From positions 1 through 47,624 of the forward strand of contig JANDJL010000026.1 in assembly GCA_024330965.1 (NCBI GenBank): DNA of 47,624 nt, given 5' to 3'. The notes under the pieces were generated by a model. The model worked only from the letters and a program-made list of their open reading frames with translations, did no database searches and was not told the DNA's origin. A program made the translations under genes and the position numbers. The first letter of the stretch is position 1, and the number at the start of each line of letters is the position of its first letter. The DNA is from Nitrospira sp. GTDB lineage: Bacteria; Nitrospirota; Nitrospiria; Nitrospirales; Nitrospiraceae. Shown here one piece after another: positions 1 through 7,593 of this stretch.

Positions 1-173
1 GTGGAGAGGGGGGCCTGTTGTGGTGACTTGTAGGACTGAAAGGTTTTGAGAAAGATCTGATCTCTCCCGAAGGTGGAGAGGGGGGCCTGTCATGGTGACT
101 TGTAGGACTGAAAGGTTTTGAGAAAGATCTGATCTCTCCCGCGGGTGGAGAGGGGAGCCTGTTGTGGCGACTT
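1..173. repeat. Tandem repeat, 72-bp unit (two full copies plus a partial third)
   Basis: Copies lie at 1-72 and 73-144 and differ at only a few bases. A third copy begins at 145 and stays recognisable for about 30 bp. Each unit starts with GTGGAGAGGGG and ends with GATCTCTCCC, so each junction is itself a small palindrome. The unit is a multiple of three and is open on the minus strand, so it adds 24 codons per copy to the DUF559 ORF crossing it. The array may continue beyond the window. Confidence 0.9.
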
Positions 174-631
174 CGCACCGTCGGCTGCTCGCTCACCCTC
201 TCTCTCACGGTGGAAGAGTGGGGATCCCGAGCCTGTTCGCCCTGTGGACGATGCAGGCTCAAAGCCCCTCTCCCCTTGTGGGAGAGGGGCTGGGGAGAGG
301 GGGGATTCGTCACTGCCTTCATGATCGTCGCCAACACGCCCTCCAGATTACCTATGATCTCGTGATTCCAGAACCGCAGCACCGTGAACCCCTGTTGGCG
401 CAGCCAGTTGTCCCGTTGTTTGTCATGCGGCGCATCGTTGTGTTGTCCCCCATCTGCTTCCACGATCAGGCGCGATCCGAAGTGGACGAAATCAACGACG
501 TAGGGGCCAATCGGTTGCTGGCGTCTGAATTTCTGGCCATTGAGCCGATGTGCCCGCAAATGCCGCCATAGCCTGTTTTCGCTTTCCGTCATGTGGCTTC
601 GCAAGTGCCTGGCGAATGCGCGTTGTTCCAT
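1..631 (-). CDS. DUF559 (Vsr/restriction-endonuclease-like fold) protein, 3' end outside window
   Basis: Reading down from the ATG at 631, the first ~108 residues match the DUF559 pattern: MTESENRLWRHLRAHRL, then KFRRQQPIGPYVVDF, then LIVEADGGQH, then GFTVLRFWNHE. The Asp and Glu-x-Asp of these motifs are the likely metal-binding residues of the nuclease-like fold. DUF559 proteins are usually about 110-130 residues. Here the frame stays open for another ~100 codons through a palindrome and the 72-bp tandem repeats to the window edge, with no stop. The tail is Pro/Ser/Arg-rich and repetitive, probably repeat DNA read as protein. The Shine-Dalgarno lies inside a hairpin arm (635-670). A DNA repair or mobile-DNA role is only inferred from the fold. 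Confidence 0.75.
   Translation of the reverse strand, partial: MEQRAFARHLRSHMTESENRLWRHLRAHRLNGQKFRRQQPIGPYVVDFVHFGSRLIVEADGGQHNDAPHDKQRDNWLRQQGFTVLRFWNHEIIGNLEGVLATIMKAVTNPPSPQPLSHKGRGALSLHRPQGEQARDPHSSTVRERVSEQPTVRSRHNRLPSPPAGEIRSFSKPFSPTSHHDRPPSPPSGEIRSFSKPFSPTSHHNRPPSP
264..290. repeat. Perfect palindrome, 11-bp stem
   Basis: GCCCCTCTCCC (264-274) pairs with GGGAGAGGGGC (280-290) around a 5-nt loop. The CTCTCCC/GGGAGAG core is shared with the palindrome at 635-670 and the junctions of the 72-bp repeats, so it belongs to one local palindromic repeat family. It falls within the 3' part of the DUF559 ORF, just after the conserved domain. Confidence 0.8.
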
Positions 632-634
632 TAC

Positions 635-670
635 TCCTCTCCCCGACCTTTCTCCCGTAAAGGGAGAGGA
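635..670 (-). promoter_or_regulatory. Hairpin sequestering the DUF559 ribosome binding site
   Basis: On the minus strand TCCTCTCCC (670-662) pairs with GGGAGAGGA (643-635). The second arm is also the Shine-Dalgarno, read as GGGAGAGGAG three bases before the ATG at 631. A folded leader would hide the ribosome binding site. The pairing is visible; regulation by it is inference. Confidence 0.5.
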
Positions 671-746
671 ACGTTGTATCGATGATCCATGCCTTCCAAC
701 ATACCCTAGTCGATGCTGAATACCGTGCCTGTACTGCTGTTGTGCA

Positions 747-999
747 CTACCCAGTCTCAGAAGGCGAGCAGAAGTCCAGATCGGCGTGCAGATTCTTCGC
801 AGCCATGAACACGCCGGCATCCAGCAGATCGGTCACGCCATCACCCCAGCTCGCTTGCTAACCGCTGGATTTTGTCCGGAATCGGTGCGTCGCGCTCGTG
901 CACTGCTCGCGGCTCCGCCAAGCGCGCCGCCAGATCGCCGTCGTCCAAGCGCGCGTTGTGCCGCCCAGCGCAGTACGGGTACGGAAGCAGCGATAGTCG
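747..999 (-). pseudogene. Frameshifted small ORF downstream of the DNA methylase
   Basis: Downstream of the methylase stop, the same minus-strand frame reads a protein-like stretch containing HNARLDDGDLAARLAEP and ending IPDKIQRLASELG at a stop (843-841). A shift of frame at the run GGGGTGATGG continues as GVTDLLDAGVFMAAKNL, then a stop at 747-749. The two halves join naturally if one or two bases are removed, which suggests a small broken gene. An ATG overlapping the methylase stop (1003-1001) starts yet another frame. No family was recognised, and this is an interpretation by eye. Confidence 0.3.
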
Positions 1000-1647
1000 T
1001 CATGGCTTCTCACTTATTCCTTCCAGCGCGGCCAGTTCGCTTACCGTCATCGGCTGATAGGTCTTGGTCGGCATAAATATGTCATGTTTCCCGAGGCTGG
1101 CAAAGAGGTCTCCCTCCGCACTGTAGGCCGATGCCTGCGTGAGGAGGTCCAAGCGAAAATCGCGCCGCTGAAACTTCCCCTTGCCGAGGTAACCCCATTC
1201 CGCAAAGGTGATGGGCCGATCGTCGATCGTGCGCATCTTCAAGGCATCGCCATGGACGAGATTTTGCGAAAGCACGTAGGATGCGGCACGGTAGAGATCG
1301 TCCGACGCGTCGATCTTGAGGTAGTCGGCAAGGACTTCCAGCATGTTCGCGCGGCACTCGGCGATGTTGTCCGCCAGGAGTTCAATTCCGTAAGTGCACA
1401 TCAGCGCGAGGAGGGTGTAGTGCCGTTTCTCGAAATCGGACTTGCCGTACTTGAGATCCACGGCGGCGAGCTTGCGCCGCAGTACGGCGACGAGAAAGTT
1501 CCCGCTCCCGCAGGCGGGCTCCAGGAAGCGGGAATCGATCCGCTCCGTCTCGCCCTTGACGAGGTCCAGCATGGCCTCCACCATCCACTCGGGTGTGAAG
1601 ACCTCTCCGTGGTCGGCGACGCGCTGTTTGGACTTGACGAGGTTCAT
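1000..1647 (-). CDS. N6-adenine DNA methylase family protein
   Basis: This 215-residue class I SAM-dependent DNA methyltransferase-like protein begins with VADHGEVFTPEWMVEAML. The SAM-binding motif is FLEPACGSGNFLV, about residues 42-54, and YGIELLADNIAECRAN is consistent with the acidic nucleotide-contact region. This is the layout of type I (HsdM) and Eco57I-like methylases. The catalytic NPPY/DPPY motif is not visible and the protein is far shorter than a full HsdM. It is therefore either one of the short stand-alone methylase-like proteins of restriction or phage islands, or a truncated remnant. No specificity or restriction subunit is visible in the window. No clear Shine-Dalgarno precedes the ATG at 1647. 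Confidence 0.75.
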   Translation of the reverse strand: MNLVKSKQRVADHGEVFTPEWMVEAMLDLVKGETERIDSRFLEPACGSGNFLVAVLRRKLAAVDLKYGKSDFEKRHYTLLALMCTYGIELLADNIAECRANMLEVLADYLKIDASDDLYRAASYVLSQNLVHGDALKMRTIDDRPITFAEWGYLGKGKFQRRDFRLDLLTQASAYSAEGDLFASLGKHDIFMPTKTYQPMTVSELAALEGISEKP

Positions 1648-2331
1648 GGGTGCATGCCGTCAGGAAAACGGTGGCCGAGTGCGGATGTGAGCGCACATCC
1701 TGCCCCCCCATCATTCGCGTGTTGTGGATGCCACGCCGATCGGATGATCGTGCCGGCTGCTTGTGGCAGCGTCGTTCTTCGTGTTACTTGCTGAGGAGTC
1801 TGTGCGCAGCTCGCAAGACACTCCTGCGATCTCCAACGTGCCTCTGCTGGAAATATGCAGCAATATCTGGCTCTTGCTCTCATTTGTCAAGGCGCGACTT
1901 GTCTGAGTAACCGGCGAGTCTTCGCGGTGTATCCGGATATCGGACGGGCGGATCTCCGACCACGAGGTTGTCGCGCTCCAGTTGCTTGGGCGGCCTCCCC
2001 CTTGCATAGCAAACCATGGGATCGGACAGGCGGATCAGGCAGACTCACGAAGCTGTGACGTGGCCCGGGAAGAGACCTTTTCTCAAGAGTGCGTGGTCGT
2101 GTGTGATGGCGTGATAGATTGATGATGGATCAGGCTTCTTCCGGAGACTGTCGCGTCCTGCGCCAGTCACGAAATGGAGTCTGTGGCTATTCGCACCGGC
2201 GGCGGTTCTTCTGTGCCTCGATTGCGGGTGTTTGATTGTTCAAACTCTTGCCTGGAAGAGCATCGTGCGGAATGGCGCCGTGGATCTTTGTGGCACACGG
2301 CTCGCACTGAAGGAAGGGAAGGAGAGTTCAG
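1648..2331. other. No convincing gene
   Basis: Open frames here overlap on both strands, have no recognisable motif and poor initiation contexts. The stretch separates the accessory DNA at the left edge from the cytochrome cluster. The last ~60 bases hold the leader of the next gene, with GGAGAG just before its GTG. Confidence 0.5.
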
Positions 2332-2712
2332 GTGTGTGGCAGAGAAGGATGGCTTGTTCTGGTGGTCGGGATCCTCGTGGCTGGGTTTGCGGGAGGGCCG
2401 AAGGTCAAAGAACTTGGCTCCGCTGAAAAGGGCGATCCGGTCAGTGGGAGAGAGATTTATGTGAACGTCTGCAGCCGTTGCCATGGAGTCGATGGCAAAG
2501 GAGTACGGGGTATCCGCCTTGTTTCGCCGCCGGCTGATCTGACTTCCGCTGACGTCCAAGGTCGGCTCGATGGGGCACTGTTCAAACGGATTCACGAAGG
2601 CAAGCCCAATACCCCCATGGGGGCGTGGCAACACGCACTTTCTGACGAAGAAATCTGGGACGTAGTGGCCTATCTCCGAACGCTCGGTGCTGAATCTGAC
2701 GCGAACCCGTGA
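2332..2712 (+). CDS. Small exported monoheme c-type cytochrome
   Basis: A 126-residue protein with an N-terminal hydrophobic segment (LVLVVGILVAGFAGG), then one haem site CSRCH about residues 47-51 followed by GVDGKG. The conserved C-terminal segment TPMGAWQHALSDEEIWDVVAYLRTL supplies the probable Met ligand and the last class I cytochrome helix. It should carry single electrons in the periplasm. The GTG start at 2332 has GGAGAG five bases upstream, better than other in-frame starts. It leads a run of exported proteins including a TsdA-like dihaem cytochrome. The partner is unknown. Confidence 0.88.
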   Translation: MCGREGWLVLVVGILVAGFAGGPKVKELGSAEKGDPVSGREIYVNVCSRCHGVDGKGVRGIRLVSPPADLTSADVQGRLDGALFKRIHEGKPNTPMGAWQHALSDEEIWDVVAYLRTLGAESDANP

Positions 2713-2808
2713 CGGCGAATCCATTGGACTGGAAGGTGTCTCTCATGTACCGACTGAAAGCCAAGGGGGAAATGTCTCTGGCATGTATGACAAGCAAGGA
2801 GGAAAGTT

Positions 2809-3027
2809 ATGACTTGTAATGTTGGAGGGATCGAACGGCCGATCCGTATTGGTGCGGGGATATTGTTGATTGCCGTGGGAGCGCTGGCGGAACTGCCCCC
2901 GGTGGGAATGGGTATCGCGTTGACGGTGGGCGTGGTGTTGCTCGTGACGGGGGTGATCCAATATTGTCCGCTTACGTCGTTGCTGGGGATCAATACGTGC
3001 CAACCATCGTCCGGCGCCAAGAAGTGA
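2809..3027 (+). CDS. DUF2892 / YgaP-like small membrane protein
   Basis: A 72-residue protein with the DUF2892 signature CNVGGIERPIRIGAGILL, a central pair of hydrophobic helices (about residues 14-50), and the CPLTSLLGINTC ending typical of the family. YgaP attaches this fold to a rhodanese domain; stand-alone versions are common beside sulfur or heavy-metal genes, but their function is not established. AAGGAGG sits upstream of the ATG. It ends five bases before the TsdA-like gene, so the two are probably cotranscribed. Confidence 0.85.
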   Translation: MTCNVGGIERPIRIGAGILLIAVGALAELPPVGMGIALTVGVVLLVTGVIQYCPLTSLLGINTCQPSSGAKK

Positions 3028-3031
3028 GGCT

Positions 3032-3883
3032 GTGGCTGTGATCGTGCACAAACAGAAGAGTGTCGGTGTCATGGTTCTTGGTCTGACCCTGTTGGCCGGT
3101 GGGTGTATCCCGTCGGCCCAGGTTGCCGGAGAGAAGGAGCCGCCGGGGGCGGACATCCATCCGTTGTATCTGCCTCCGTCTCCGGACACTATCCCCGGTG
3201 ATTTGCGGGGCGAGGATATTCGGATGGGATACTTGATGGTGGTTGAGACGCAGCAATACGGCAAGCGATATGTCGGTAACTCGCTCAATTGCACCAATTG
3301 CCATCTCGACGCAGGACTTCATCCCCAGGCTTTGTCGTTTGTCGGGGTCAGCGTCCTCTATCCGGAGTACCGCGCGCGGGCGGGACGACGGATGAACCTT
3401 GTGGACCAAATCAATGACTGTTTCGAACGGAATATGAACGGGACAGCCCTTCCGCCGGACAGCACGAGGCTGTCGGCGATCGTCGCCTATATCGAATGGC
3501 TCTCGAAGAATGTCCCGCCAGGCAGTGCCGTGCCCTGGCGGGGGCTTCCCCCCATCACCCCGGTGCGAGATCCGGATGTCGTCAATGGAAAAGCCGTCTA
3601 TGAGAAAAAATGTGTCTTTTGCCATGGTGTTGACGGGCAGGGAACCATGGCGGTGCCGCCGCTCTGGGGGCCTCGTTCCTATACGATCGGTTCGGACATG
3701 GCACGGGTCAGCGTCGCGGCGTCCTTCATCAAGGCCAATATGCCGCGTGGGAGAGGGTGGTCTATCACAGATGAAGAGGCGTTCGATGTCGCGGCCTATA
3801 TCAATAGCCAGCCTCGTCCTGATTTCCCCAAGAAGGTCTATGATTGGCCGAAAGGCGGAAAACCGGCCGACGCCCCGTACTAA
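3032..3883 (+). CDS. tsdA: Dihaem cytochrome c, thiosulfate dehydrogenase (TsdA)-like
   Basis: A 283-residue exported protein with two haem sites. The N-terminal domain has YVGNSLNCTNCHLDAG and then INDCFERNMNG. In TsdA the Cys of that second segment is the unusual axial thiolate of the active-site haem, and it is kept here. The second domain has CVFCHGVDGQG, and the Met of KANMPRG is the probable ligand of the electron-transfer haem. TsdA oxidises two thiosulfate to tetrathionate, or the reverse. The signal ends LLAGGC, which could be a lipobox. The GTG start at 3032 has GTGAGG upstream. Neighbouring DsrE and cytochromes support a sulfur role. The direction of the reaction cannot be told from sequence. 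Confidence 0.82.
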   Translation: MAVIVHKQKSVGVMVLGLTLLAGGCIPSAQVAGEKEPPGADIHPLYLPPSPDTIPGDLRGEDIRMGYLMVVETQQYGKRYVGNSLNCTNCHLDAGLHPQALSFVGVSVLYPEYRARAGRRMNLVDQINDCFERNMNGTALPPDSTRLSAIVAYIEWLSKNVPPGSAVPWRGLPPITPVRDPDVVNGKAVYEKKCVFCHGVDGQGTMAVPPLWGPRSYTIGSDMARVSVAASFIKANMPRGRGWSITDEEAFDVAAYINSQPRPDFPKKVYDWPKGGKPADAPY

Positions 3884-4119
3884 GTGAGGATCATCTGCAG
3901 GTTCGTCGACCATCATGAGACTCAACAAACAGTCCCGAGAACCCTCACCTCCTGTGAAGGAGATTCCACCACGCCCATCGAGCGGGTGACCCATCGTGAC
4001 GAGGACGACCGACAGTCTCTGGTTGTTCTGAATCTCTCACAGATGGAACACCTGAATCAGAGAAAAACCCGATATGCTTGTTTGCTCGAATGAGTCAATC
4101 AAACAAGGAGGACGAGACG

Positions 4120-4479
4120 ATGGCAACCTTCATCATTTCAGGCAGTCGAGGCACAGACGATCCAACCATGGCGACTTTGCCGTTCATGGCGGCAAAGACG
4201 GCCAAAGAGCAGGGGCACGACGTGGTGCTCTGGTTGTGGAACGAGGCGGTCACCTTGGCAAGGAAAGGGGTTGCCGATCATGTGACCGGCGTAAACCTGT
4301 CGCCGCTCAAAGATCTGCTTGCCGCCGTGCAGGCGGCTGGCGTGCCCATCTGGGTGTGCGGGGCTTGTGCCGTGGCCCGGCAAATCGGTGAGGCGGATCT
4401 GGTCAAGGGTGCTACCATCAAGGCGATGCCGGATTACATCAAGGCGGTGGCCGAGCGGGATCGTAGCGTCTCGTTCTAA
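4120..4479 (+). CDS. DsrE/DsrF-like sulfur-relay family protein
   Basis: A 119-residue cytoplasmic protein with a flavodoxin-like alpha/beta pattern: MATFIISGSRG, a long helix with TAKEQGHDVVLWLWNEAV, then VPIWVCGACAVARQIG, then a C-terminal strand-helix. The CGAC segment holds the Cys position that carries persulfide in DsrE-type proteins. The ATG at 4120 is preceded by AAGGAGG at eight bases; an earlier in-frame ATG at 4078 lacks one. It has its own leader of about 230 bases after the TsdA-like gene. A role in sulfur transfer is inferred from family and neighbours. Confidence 0.75.
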   Translation: MATFIISGSRGTDDPTMATLPFMAAKTAKEQGHDVVLWLWNEAVTLARKGVADHVTGVNLSPLKDLLAAVQAAGVPIWVCGACAVARQIGEADLVKGATIKAMPDYIKAVAERDRSVSF

Positions 4480-4569
4480 AGGGTGAAGGGCTTCGTGATT
4501 CGATGCTTTTTGTGATGGGGGTGTCGAGGGTGACAGGGATGGGAGCTCCGGCGTTTTTTTGATCAACAT

Positions 4570-4593
4570 CGCTCCGCCGGAGCGCGAATCCTT
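4570..4593 (+). terminator. Possible rho-independent terminator after the DsrE gene
   Basis: CGCTCC (4570-4575) pairs with GGAGCG (4579-4584) around a 3-base loop and is followed by CGAATCCTTTT. A run of seven T lies just upstream at 4554-4560. The stem is short and the T tract imperfect. Confidence 0.3.
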
Positions 4594-4690
4594 TTGAACG
4601 AACCCGTCTCCAACGGTTTGTCAACAGCGGAGGTGTTTCTCAGTCCGGATGGGCCGGGCCGGGAGGCCGCAAAGGGAGGGAGGTTGTTCG

Positions 4691-5209
4691 ATGAGCAAAG
4701 GGTTCGTTGCTGTTGCCACGATTCTGGTGTTGGGATTTTGGAGTGGAAAACCATCGACGGTGATGGGCGGAGAACCGGCCAGTCCGGCTATGGGCTATGA
4801 GATTCATGTCCAGGCGCCTCACATGATGCCGGATGGGACGCCGGGTGGGCCGTTCCACCACTACTGCAAAGGCATTTCTGACAAGATTCTGCAGTGCCTC
4901 TTGTTTGAGTCCACCGATCCCAAGGCGCCGCTGGTGGGTGTTGAGTATTTCGTCGCCAAGGACTTGACGCGAAAACTGCCGGCCATTCAGTGGCATCGCT
5001 ATTTCCATGATCACAAGGTCGAGATCGCCACGGGCCGTGTGAAGGTGCTGGACATGCCCGATGATCAGGCAGCCAAAGTGGCGGAGGCCGCGGCGGAGAC
5101 GGATGGCGTCATTTATCATCTCTGGCAACATGGCCAGGAATTTCCCGATGGAACCGTGACGTATCCTCAGTCGCTGGGGCACAAGTTTCCCGGCTATACG
5201 GACAAATAA
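4691..5209 (+). CDS. Exported DUF1264 (OBAP-like) protein
   Basis: A 172-residue protein with an N-terminal signal peptide (FVAVATILVLGFWSG). The body matches DUF1264: HVQAPHMMPDGTPGG, then HHYCKGISDKILQCLLFES, then GVEYFVAKDLTRKLP and WHRYFHDHKVEIATG, closing with TYPQSLGHKFPG. Bacterial members are usually exported; plant relatives are oil-body-associated proteins. No enzyme activity is established. The ATG at 4691 is chosen because GGGAGGGAGG lies upstream and the signal peptide begins there. It sits inside the cytochrome cluster. Confidence 0.8.
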   Translation: MSKGFVAVATILVLGFWSGKPSTVMGGEPASPAMGYEIHVQAPHMMPDGTPGGPFHHYCKGISDKILQCLLFESTDPKAPLVGVEYFVAKDLTRKLPAIQWHRYFHDHKVEIATGRVKVLDMPDDQAAKVAEAAAETDGVIYHLWQHGQEFPDGTVTYPQSLGHKFPGYTDK

Positions 5210-5303
5210 ACGATGATCGGGTGGACCGGCTTGCAGAAACATCAGCAGCCGGTCCTCCTTAGAGAGGAGCACTCAGGAAAACTTGTGTGATGGGGAAAGT
5301 GCA

Positions 5304-5765
5304 ATGCGCGTCACTCGCTTGATGGTGATTGTGACGACGATGGGACTGCTTGGTCTCCAAGCGTTCGCTGCCGACGAAGCAGTCTTGAGACCACGAGTAC
5401 CATCTGATCAGATCGATCAAGTCAGAACTTGGACGAATCCGCTGCCGGCGACTCCGGACATCATTGAGAAGGGCAAGCAACTGTTTCACGGAAAGGCGTT
5501 CTGCGTCACCTGTCATGGGAAAGACGGCAGAGGATTGGGCAAGGATATCGAGCCAGGCACGGTGAGGGGGCCGTTACCCCGTGACTTTACTGACCCACAG
5601 TGGCAGGCTGCCAGGACCGATGGAGAATTGTTGTGGGTTTTGAAAAACGGCAGCAAGGGAACGGCTATGGCTCCATTTGTTCCCCTGATTTTGACGGAGG
5701 AAGAAGCATGGCAGGTGGTGCGGTATCTTCGAACATTTGCGGAGAAACACGAGGACGCGCTGTGA
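5304..5765 (+). CDS. Exported monoheme c-type cytochrome, first of a tandem pair
   Basis: A 153-residue protein with a clear signal peptide ending in AFA, then LRPRVPSDQIDQVR, the haem site CVTCHGKDGRGLG, and a probable Met ligand in KGTAMAPFVPLILTEEEAW before the helix VVRYLRTF. The next protein has the same order of elements, so the two are tandem paralogues. Class I cytochromes of this size shuttle electrons in the periplasm or dock to a membrane oxidoreductase. Its stop shares a base with the next ATG (TGATG), indicating translational coupling. The ATG at 5304 is preferred over an upstream TTG because it starts the signal peptide. Confidence 0.88.
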   Translation: MRVTRLMVIVTTMGLLGLQAFAADEAVLRPRVPSDQIDQVRTWTNPLPATPDIIEKGKQLFHGKAFCVTCHGKDGRGLGKDIEPGTVRGPLPRDFTDPQWQAARTDGELLWVLKNGSKGTAMAPFVPLILTEEEAWQVVRYLRTFAEKHEDAL

Positions 5766-6325
5766 TGCGAACGATGGGGGCGATGGTGATCATCGGGACC
5801 GTACTGATGGCTGTCCCTGCTGTGGCCGAACGGCAGATGATGCGGCCCAGAGTTCCGCCTGACAAGCTGGTTGAGGCCCGTGCGCTCAAAAGCCCCGTGC
5901 CCTTGTCCTCCGAGGCGATCGAACGGGGCAAAGCGATCTATCATGGCAAGGGGACCTGTGTCAGTTGCCATGGAGTGGATGGCAATGGCCGAGGGCGGGC
6001 GGCTGCTCAGTTGAATCCTCCGCCGAGGAACTTTCAGCACCATGGTTTTTGGCGGCACCGCACGGAAGGGGAAATTTTCTGGGTGATCAAACATGGCTCT
6101 CCCGGTACCGCGATGGCGGCGTTCGGTCCTCTCCTTTCGGATGAGGAGATCTGGAGCGTGATCCAATATGAGAGGACCTTCGCTGCCAGACATGGGCGTC
6201 GGGGGATGGGCCCAAGGGGAATGGGACCGAGAATGGGACCTCATCGTGGCATGGACGGTGGGGAACAGGGTGGAGCCGAGGGATTTGATGAGGAAAGCCG
6301 AGCAAGGAACGAAGGTGTCGATTGA
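5765..6325 (+). CDS. Exported monoheme c-type cytochrome, second of a tandem pair
   Basis: A 186-residue paralogue of the preceding cytochrome: signal peptide ending AVA, then MMRPRVPPDKLVEARAL, haem site CVSCHGVDGNGRG, and the Met ligand region SPGTAMAAFGPLLSDEEIW. It differs by a C-terminal tail of about 35 residues rich in Gly, Met, Arg and Pro (RRGMGPRGMGPRMGP), which looks flexible and may bind metal or a partner. The start overlaps the previous stop, so equimolar expression is likely. Substrate and partner are unknown. Confidence 0.88.
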   Translation: MRTMGAMVIIGTVLMAVPAVAERQMMRPRVPPDKLVEARALKSPVPLSSEAIERGKAIYHGKGTCVSCHGVDGNGRGRAAAQLNPPPRNFQHHGFWRHRTEGEIFWVIKHGSPGTAMAAFGPLLSDEEIWSVIQYERTFAARHGRRGMGPRGMGPRMGPHRGMDGGEQGGAEGFDEESRARNEGVD

Positions 6326-6948
6326 TCGAAGGGGGTTCGGTGTTGGTTTGATGTATCCTGGTCCCGCCATCTGTAAGAGGACAGAGTTTGTGGCAATCCT
6401 GTCGTCGCAATTTCCATCCTGCCACAGGGGGAATGCCCATCCTCCCCTCTGATGCTGCCTGTGCATATCTGCACAGGGGTGATTCTGGGCGTTCAACTCT
6501 AGCCGTACCTCTCCATTGCCGCGGTTATGCACAGTCTCCATGACTGAGGCAATAGGCCGACTCCTACGTAGACATGAGGGAATTCGGTGCCGGTGGCACG
6601 TCCATCGAGATAGGTGGAAGTGGTGGTGCGGTCATGCTCATGGAATGGTCGATGTGGGAAACAGGCCGTTCCCTTTTTTACGTTTTTTCGCACATTCTTG
6701 TGGCACAGGCTGTGCAGGGTGATATGGTTATATGGTTAATGTTGATCAGGATAGGGAGCCCCCCAGGTGGTGGGGGGCATATTGGTGCGAGAAGGAGCTG
6801 TATGAGAAGGCAAAGACGTGAAGGTGGTTGGGGCGTCGGTCTGGAGCAGGGTTCTCTCTCTGAGAGAAGGAGTGAGAGGGATGCGAGGCAGGGGATGTTC
6901 GTTCCAAAAGCAACGTCGCCGGAATCTTCGTTCGATCAGGAGAACTTG

Positions 6949-7287
6949 ATGACGAAAGCGAGTCAGGGGCGCACGAGGGTGTGGTGGTGCATGATCCTGG
7001 CATACGTGGTGGCGATCGGGCTCGCCATGGCGATCGGTCCCATTTCGATTGGTCGTGATGGCGATCTTGCGGCGTCATCGTTCATGGTCGCGGTCGCTTG
7101 CGCGGTCCGTCGCGGCGATGATATCCCCTCAAAAGGGAAACGGACGTGTCGCAGTCGGGCCGGATCTTTCCTTAGACGGACGGTGAGTCCGTCCTTTTCG
7201 AAGCTTCCTCTCGTTCGTGCTCATCGATGGATCATGGAGTGGGCACGAACGGCCAATCAACCGATCCGTCCACGTGGGGCTCAGTAA
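6949..7287 (+). CDS. Possible small membrane protein (low confidence)
   Basis: A 112-codon frame with AGGAGA six bases before an ATG and a hydrophobic stretch VWWCMILAYVVAIGLAMAIG near the N-terminus, which could be one transmembrane segment. The remaining ~75 residues are Arg/Ser-rich without structure typical of a conserved protein. A hairpin followed by T residues falls inside the frame, which argues that translation may not extend that far. It may be a decayed gene. Confidence 0.22.
   Translation: MTKASQGRTRVWWCMILAYVVAIGLAMAIGPISIGRDGDLAASSFMVAVACAVRRGDDIPSKGKRTCRSRAGSFLRRTVSPSFSKLPLVRAHRWIMEWARTANQPIRPRGAQ
7175..7199 (+). terminator. Possible terminator hairpin
   Basis: GACGGAC (7175-7181) pairs exactly with GTCCGTC (7187-7193) around a 5-base loop and is followed by CTTTTC. 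This resembles a short rho-independent terminator, though the T tract is short. Confidence 0.35.
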
Positions 7288-7593
7288 CAATCTGGATTGT
7301 GCGCGAAGCAGGCTGGCCCCGCACTCTCCTGCGGATGAACGGTGCAGGCAAAGCCATGTCGGTGTTTGTGGGAGCAGAATCGGCCGCGGTCCTGTGCGAG
7401 GCATGAGGGCGATGAGAGAAGAGGGATGAGAGACAAAAAAGAGGGGAGAAAGGAGCAAAGGGAGCAATAAGGAAGTTCTGGAGCAATGTGAACATTGAGA
7501 GAGGGAGTTGCCGTTCGTCAGTTGGTGCGCGAGGGCCATTGGGTGCTCACCGAGCAGAAAGGTGGAGAAGAGAGGAAGTCGGGAGGCCGATCA

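Larger units (their letters stand above)
6326..7593. other. Mostly non-coding 1.27-kb stretch
   Basis: No recognisable protein family on either strand. One low-confidence ORF (6949-7287) and one hairpin (7175-7199) lie here and are listed separately. Several purine-rich blocks (GAGAGGG, AGAAGGAG) occur. The last ~30 bases contain GGGAGG, the ribosome binding site of the next gene. Confidence 0.45.

Noticed and set aside
1..173. CRISPR array
   Set aside because: The repeat is contiguous with 72-bp units and no unique spacers, so it is a minisatellite.
164..571. Plus-strand ORF over the DUF559 region
   Set aside because: It has no motif and is antisense to the conserved DUF559 frame.
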